DNA from: Actinomycetota bacterium
GTDB taxonomy: Bacteria > Actinomycetota > Thermoleophilia > Solirubrobacterales > 70-9
Direction of reading: 5' to 3'
Length of the DNA: 8,944 nucleotides
Assembly: GCA_018268695.1 (NCBI GenBank)
Contig: JAFDWD010000590.1
Span: 1-8,944 of the forward strand
This document shows, one piece after another, positions 5,999-8,944 of this stretch. The notes under the pieces were generated by a model. It had not been told where the DNA came from, did not search any database, and saw only the letters and a program-made list of their open reading frames with translations. How positions within the stretch are numbered: the first letter of the stretch is position 1; the number at the start of each line of letters is the position of its first letter. The position numbers and the translations under genes were made by a program.

Positions 5999-6078
5999 CA
6001 GATCGGGGTGAAATAAGGGGGTGGTTCGAGATTTTCGGCGACCAGCGGTACCGCCGATTTGCAGGGGATTCAGGGCTA

Positions 6079-6150
6079 TGGGCACGGTTGGTTTCGAACC
6101 AACGACCTCTCGCGTGTGAAGCGAGCGCTCTCCCACTGAGCTACGCGCCC
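6079..6150 (-). tRNA. tRNA-Val(CAC)
   Basis: Read on the minus strand from 6150 to 6079 this folds as a full cloverleaf of 72 nt with discriminator A. Acceptor stem GGGCGCG/CGTGCCC (one G-U), D-arm GCTC-AGTGGGA-GAGC, anticodon arm CTCGC-TTCACAC-GCGAG with anticodon CAC (valine, GUG codons), five-nt variable loop AGGTC, T-arm GTTGG-TTCGAAA-CCAAC. CCA is not encoded. A TAAACT at 6166-6161 on the minus strand could be its -10 box, but no good -35 is visible. Its 3' end points at the mobile element, so the 3' half (about 6079-6120) is the best candidate for the attachment core. Confidence 0.97.
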
Positions 6151-6165
6151 GGGGCGGAGCAGTTT

Positions 6166-6219
6166 ACGCCGATGGGGATCGGCGTGGCCGTCCAGGCATT
6201 TCGCGCCCGAGCCTGGACG
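6166..6219. repeat. Two adjacent perfect inverted repeats upstream of tRNA-Val
   Basis: First: ACGCCGAT (6166-6173), GGGG, ATCGGCGT (6178-6185), an 8-bp stem with a 4-nt loop. Second: CGTCCAGGC (6189-6197) and GCCTGGACG (6211-6219), a 9-bp stem with a 13-nt loop. They are 3 bp apart in the divergent gap between tRNA-Val and the secreted-protein gene. Neither has a T-run. They could be protein-binding sites, or mark the end of a gene upstream of the tRNA that is now lost. Confidence 0.45.
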
Positions 6220-6258
6220 CGCTGTTCCTATAAGTGTCCATAGTAGTAGGTATTGAGG

Positions 6259-6287
6259 TTGAGAATTTTAAGTAATTGTCGTAGAAG
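6259..6287 (+). promoter_or_regulatory. Possible promoter of the secreted-protein gene
   Basis: TTGAGA (6259-6264) and TAGAAG (6282-6287) are separated by 17 bp, inside a locally AT-rich leader (about 6220-6320). They stand about 40 bp before the ribosome binding site AAAGGAG (6318-6324). The match to the -10 consensus is only partial, so this is a weak call based on spacing and composition. Confidence 0.3.
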
Positions 6288-6328
6288 ACCTAACGCAATC
6301 GTGCGTTCTAATTACCGAAAGGAGCATC

Positions 6329-7420
6329 GTGTTCACTTCGCTCAGGAGCCGTATTCGGCAGGTGATCCTGCTTGGGTGCGTATCGGGAGCCGCTCTGCTC
6401 ATTCCCGTTGTCGGCCAGGCTTCTGCCGCCACCTACCCGGGCGGAGGCAGCACGTTCACCGGGAGTGCCGAAGGGTGGAAGGTCGCCACTTCCCCCGAAA
6501 AGAGCTGTAAAGCGCTGACCCTGCTGGAAATCGCCTGCGAAAACGGGGGCGAATACGACGGCACGACGGGAGCTCCCGCCGGTTCGTACGAGGTCAAGAC
6601 CAAAGTCACGCTGAACCTGTTGGGCCTGTTCCAAAGTGACTTGTCCGCTGAATCGCCGACCTTCACGGCGGTCGGGAGCGGCTCCGGGTCTCTCGCCCTC
6701 GCTCGAGCCTTCTCACCAGGGACGCTGTTGAACGTTGTTCCGCAGTTCACCTACACCGCGAACCTGGTCGACAAGACCGACAACACCAAACAGAAAGCGG
6801 TCAGCGAGACGCTCGAAGGCGAAGCCCCGTTCGCCGTCAAATCGGGCGCCGTCTCGCTGACGGCGGGTCACACCTACGCGGTGCAGATCGAAACCACGAC
6901 GACGTCGACGGTCGCCCTCGCCCTGCTCGGCGAAGCGATCGCCCATTTCGACAACGTCTCGGTCGTCGGTCCCGACGCTCCCTCGAACCCCGGCAGCAAC
7001 GATGGCGGGAACGGTGGCAGTGGCGGTAACGGCGGCGCGGGCGAAGAAGGCGTCGGCGGCAAGAAGACCGGCGCCGGAGGCGTCTCCAGCGACCAGCTGG
7101 AGAGCCTGATCCGCTCGTCGAGCCTGATCAGCCCGGCGACGTTGACCGGCAACCGCCTGTCGGTCAAGGCCAAGTGCCCGGCCAAGGTCGGCGCGACCTG
7201 CACGATCTCGTTGCAGGGGATGCTGACCCGCAAGAAGGCCGCCACCGGGGGCCGCAAGGCGAAGGTCAAGGTCGCCAAGACGAAGAGCTTCGCCCTCACG
7301 GTGAAGCCCGCCGCGCGCGAGGCGCTGAAGTCGAAGGGCAAGCTGCTCTTCAAGGAGACGGTCAAGGCCGGCAAGGCCAAGGCGACCGTGTACAAGTCGA
7401 TCAAGTTGGTGCGCAAGTAG
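6329..7420 (+). CDS. Secreted two-domain protein with Gly-rich linker and Lys-rich C-terminal domain
   Basis: GTG start at 6329 with AAAGGAG 4 nt upstream; 363 aa. Residues 1-33 are a Sec signal peptide: basic N-terminus (RSRIR), hydrophobic core (VILLGCVSGAALLIPVV), cleavage after ASA (31-33). Residues ~34-215 look like a beta-sandwich ending FDNVSVVG, as in many carbohydrate-binding or adhesion-type folds, with a Cys pair C60/C70 probably disulfide-bonded. A Gly/Asn/Ser-rich linker spans ~218-251. Residues ~275-363 form a second domain with C283/C291 (CPAKVGATC) and very high Lys content, of a type I associate with exported proteins of Thermoleophilia. No catalytic motif is seen, and there is no LPXTG anchor or C-terminal membrane helix, so it is probably released or held by charge to the wall. 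Function unknown. It converges with the antiporter gene 17 bp away. Confidence 0.85.
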   Translation: MFTSLRSRIRQVILLGCVSGAALLIPVVGQASAATYPGGGSTFTGSAEGWKVATSPEKSCKALTLLEIACENGGEYDGTTGAPAGSYEVKTKVTLNLLGLFQSDLSAESPTFTAVGSGSGSLALARAFSPGTLLNVVPQFTYTANLVDKTDNTKQKAVSETLEGEAPFAVKSGAVSLTAGHTYAVQIETTTTSTVALALLGEAIAHFDNVSVVGPDAPSNPGSNDGGNGGSGGNGGAGEEGVGGKKTGAGGVSSDQLESLIRSSSLISPATLTGNRLSVKAKCPAKVGATCTISLQGMLTRKKAATGGRKAKVKVAKTKSFALTVKPAAREALKSKGKLLFKETVKAGKAKATVYKSIKLVRK

Positions 7421-7429
7421 CGGACGCCC

Positions 7430-7449
7430 CCGGTGGCCTACGCCGCCGG
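7430..7449. terminator. Possible shared terminator hairpin between convergent genes
   Basis: CCGGTGGC (7430-7437) pairs with GCCGCCGG (7442-7449), with one G-U pair and a CTAC loop. It covers the antiporter stop codon, 9 bp after the secreted-protein stop. No T-run follows, so it is a weak candidate. Confidence 0.3.
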
Positions 7450-8691
7450 TTGCGGCCGGGCGACGGGCTTCCCTCCGAGTGGAGGGGAGCCCCCGTCCGG
7501 GTCCTCTTCGACGTGCTCCCCGCGGTCGGCCTCCTCGTGGCGCCGCAGCGCCAGGCCGACGAAGGGGAAGACGAGGGTCGACAGCATCGCCGCGCCGACC
7601 AGGCCGGCGGCGGTCGACGCACGCATGTGGCCACCCTCGATCGCCAGCGTCGTGATCGCGACGACCAGCGGCAGCTCGGTGGCGCTGAAGAAGGCGAGCG
7701 CGCTGCGGTCACGGGTGCTCAGCACGCCTCGGTAGAGCAGCAGCGCGGGCGCCCCGCGGACGACCAGGAAGAGCGCGAAGAACAACAGCAGCTTGGCGAT
7801 CGCCCCGACGCTGCCGAGCGCGGCGAGGTCGAACTCGATCCCACTGGTGACGAAGAAGAACGGCACGAAGAAGCCGAAGCCGACCGCGGTCAGCTTCGAC
7901 TCGAACACCTGCAGCTCGTGCCCTCGTAGTGCCAGCCGCACGATCATCCCGGCGACGAATCCGCCGAGCAGCAGGTCGAGGCCCAGCTTCGAGGCGAGGA
8001 AGACGAGGCCGAAGACGAGCACCACCGTCAGTCGCACGGCGACCTGGCTCGAGGCCTCGAAGGTGCGCTCGAGCATCGCCCAGCCGCGCGGCGCCCAGCG
8101 CATCGAGCCGAGCGCGAGCACCAGGGCGAGGCCGATGAAGGCGAGCAGGATCAGGGACTCGTGCAGGGCGCTCTCGGTCGAGAGGACCAGCGTCACCAGC
8201 AGGATCGGCCCGAACTCGCCGGCCCCGCCGGCCGCCAGCAGGAAGGTCCCGAAGCGGGTCTTCAGCTCGCCGTTGTCGCGGAGGATCGGGATCAGGGTGC
8301 CGATCGCGGTCGTCGCCATCGCCGAGCCGGTGTAGAGGAAGGAGACGACGATCCCGGCCGCGGCGAGGATCCCGCCGATCCCGTAGGCGAGCGCCACCGA
8401 GAGCAGCCAGCCCCAGGCGCCGAGCTTCATCGGCTTGCCCTTGATCCGGCCGAAATCGATCTCGTAGCCGGCGAAGAAGAAGAGCATCCCGAGGCCGAGG
8501 TTGGAGAAGAATTCGATGAACGGGTCGGAGTGGGCGAGGTCGAAGACGTGGGGACCGATGACGATCCCGAGCATCAGCTCGAGCACGACGACCGGCGGCG
8601 CCAGCTGCTTCGGCACCACAGCAACCGTGACCGAGGCGATCGCCGCGACCAGGACGATCGCGAAAAATGATGAGGTGTCGACGTCGATCAA
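7438..8691 (-). CDS. CPA2-type monovalent cation/proton antiporter (KefB/NapA-like, Na_H_Exchanger domain)
   Basis: A 417-aa membrane protein read leftward from TTG 8691. That TTG is the first possible start after an in-frame stop about 27 nt upstream; no clear ribosome binding site precedes it, so the mRNA may be leaderless. About 12 membrane segments fill residues 8-383 (such as FFAIVLVAAIASVTVAVV at 9-26). Family landmarks: GLGMLFFFAGYEIDF (66-80), GTLIPILRDNG (131-141), RFGTFLLAAGGAGEFGPILL (146-165) and PFFFVTSGIEFDL (277-289). It should exchange K+ or Na+ for H+ across the inner membrane. The segment where electrogenic relatives carry adjacent acidic/polar residues reads GEFGP here, with E159 the only acid. 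The ~35-residue tail is charged and Pro/Gly-rich, with no RCK/TrkA_N nucleotide-binding domain, unlike full-length KefB/KefC. Ion specificity cannot be read. Confidence 0.9.
   Translation of the reverse strand: MIDVDTSSFFAIVLVAAIASVTVAVVPKQLAPPVVVLELMLGIVIGPHVFDLAHSDPFIEFFSNLGLGMLFFFAGYEIDFGRIKGKPMKLGAWGWLLSVALAYGIGGILAAAGIVVSFLYTGSAMATTAIGTLIPILRDNGELKTRFGTFLLAAGGAGEFGPILLVTLVLSTESALHESLILLAFIGLALVLALGSMRWAPRGWAMLERTFEASSQVAVRLTVVLVFGLVFLASKLGLDLLLGGFVAGMIVRLALRGHELQVFESKLTAVGFGFFVPFFFVTSGIEFDLAALGSVGAIAKLLLFFALFLVVRGAPALLLYRGVLSTRDRSALAFFSATELPLVVAITTLAIEGGHMRASTAAGLVGAAMLSTLVFPFVGLALRRHEEADRGEHVEEDPDGGSPPLGGKPVARPQPAA
7462..7497. repeat. Strong inverted repeat in the antiporter C-terminal tail
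   Basis: GGCTTCCCTCC (7466-7476) pairs with GGAGGGGAGCC (7481-7491) over 11 bp with one G-U and a GAGT loop. The stem extends through GACG/CGTC after a 2-nt bulge. It lies in the Pro/Gly-rich tail codons, where the protein is unlikely to be constrained. It may slow or stop transcription of the convergent secreted-protein gene. Confidence 0.45.
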
Positions 8692-8732
8692 GCGGCGTGA
8701 TCGTACGGCCGCGCGCTAGTGTTCGCAACGGA

Positions 8733-8944
8733 CCGTGCTAGGCGGGGAATCAGCGGTGCCCTATAACCCGCAATCCGCTCTAGCGGGGCCGATTACCGTT
8801 CCGAGGGACTGACCGTCGGGGTCAGTACGTCGCGGAGGCGTTGACGGCCGGGTCCTGCGCGACGTGGGCACGCGAACCAGGTCAGGTCCGGAAGGAAGCA
8901 GCCTTAAGCGGATGCCGCGGGTGCCGCAGGGAAGCCCGGCTCGA
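8733..8944 (+). ncRNA. ffs: Large (Bacillus-type) signal recognition particle RNA, 3' end at or just past the window edge
   Basis: The S-domain core is unmistakable: CAGGTCAGGTCCGGAAGGAA (8878-8897) followed by GCAGCC, the Ffh M-domain binding hairpin. It is flanked by the closing stem GGTCCTGCG (8851-8859) and CCGCAGGGA (8924-8932), and by GCCGGG (8847-8852) with CCCGGC (8935-8940). Upstream, GTGCTAGGCGGGGA (8735-8748), GCGGTGCCCTATAACCCGCA (8753-8772) and ATCCGCTCTAGCGGGGCCGA (8773-8792) match the Alu domain of the long SRP RNA known from Bacillus. A linking hairpin ACTGACC/GGTCAGT sits at 8808-8826. The RNA scaffolds Ffh for co-translational targeting; the Alu part can slow elongation. The 5' end is estimated from the Alu start. 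Confidence 0.92.

Larger units (their letters stand above)
5794..6078. other. Non-coding region between the regulator and tRNA-Val, probable attachment-site flank
   Basis: About 285 bp with no convincing gene; the short frames crossing it lack family-like sequence and good starts. From left to right it holds the regulator's ribosome binding site and leader, an inverted repeat TCGGACGC/GCGTCCGA (5836-5869), a run of 10-bp units (5941-5980), a 14-bp perfect palindrome (5985-5998), a short AT-richer stretch (6009-6040) and a 10-bp palindrome GCGGTACCGC (6045-6054). It then abuts the tRNA 3' end. Such a repeat-rich stretch next to a tRNA is where integrase arm sites and directionality-factor sites would be expected. 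Confidence 0.5.
1..6079. mobile_element. Right-hand part of a putative integrative conjugative element ending at tRNA-Val
   Basis: Seen: a coupled plus-strand run holding a probable transfer ATPase C-terminus, a replication-relaxation protein, a phage/ICE-type solitary methyltransferase, an excisionase-like HTH protein and a complete tyrosine recombinase, followed by a convergent two-HTH regulator. The run is bounded on the right by the 3' end of a tRNA gene. Known: tyrosine integrases of actinobacterial conjugative elements commonly insert at tRNA 3' ends and restore the tRNA. Inferred: the right junction lies within the 3' half of tRNA-Val (about 6079-6120) and the element continues left beyond the window. 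I found no second copy of the tRNA 3' end here, so the left end is unseen. A prophage or an integrated plasmid remnant is less likely because no phage structural gene is visible. Confidence 0.65.

Noticed and set aside
5742..6016. Short open frames on both strands between the regulator and tRNA-Val
   Set aside because: No recognisable sequence or convincing ribosome binding site; the region is dominated by repeats and palindromes.
7174..7929. Plus-strand open frame across the secreted-protein end and the antiporter
   Set aside because: Crosses two well supported genes and reads as Arg/Glu/Gln/Gly-rich noise.
8847..8941. Small 4.5S-type SRP RNA as the complete gene
   Set aside because: Upstream sequence matches the Alu domain of the long form, so the short model would miss the 5' half.
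6079..8944. Second copy of the tRNA-Val 3' end as the other att site
   Set aside because: Only short chance matches such as CGAACCA in the SRP RNA; no repeat long enough for an att core anywhere in the window.

Overview
The window is uniformly GC-rich DNA with GTG/TTG starts and tightly packed genes, which points to a high-GC actinobacterium. The secreted protein with a Cys-paired, Lys-rich C-terminal domain, the CPA2 antiporter and the large-type SRP RNA make me lean to Thermoleophilia/Solirubrobacterales. That lineage is an inference; no phylogenetic marker gene is present.

Left two thirds (1 to about 6080) look like the right-hand part of an integrated conjugative element. Seven plus-strand genes form one tightly coupled run: the C-terminus of a probable conjugation/coupling ATPase, a replication-relaxation family protein, a solitary beta-class DNA methyltransferase, an excisionase-like HTH protein, an unrecognised 135-aa protein, a tyrosine recombinase with an extra C-terminal Mrr_N-like winged helix, and a small membrane protein. 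Five of the six junctions are overlapping stop/start codons (ATGA, TGATG, GTGA, ATGA, GTGA) and the sixth has a 1-nt gap. No promoter for the run is visible, so it probably lies upstream of the window. A convergent two-winged-helix regulator (5296-5793, minus) follows, separated by a strong hairpin. Then about 285 bp of non-coding DNA holds phased 10-bp repeats and palindromes and runs into the 3' end of a minus-strand tRNA-Val(CAC). The tRNA 3' end faces the element, the usual arrangement when a tyrosine integrase has used a tRNA gene as attB. The other attachment site is not in the window.

Right of the tRNA is probable chromosomal backbone: an AT-richer leader with inverted repeats, a secreted protein gene (6329-7420, plus), a convergent CPA2-type cation/proton antiporter (7438-8691, minus), and at the right edge a large Bacillus-type SRP RNA with its Alu domain visible and its extreme 3' end cut by the window.

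Most notable: the recombinase/Mrr_N fusion encoded at the end of a transfer operon rather than from its own promoter; a perfect 8-bp hairpin that would hide the ribosome binding site of the gene just before the integrase; and the phased decamers beside the probable attachment site.
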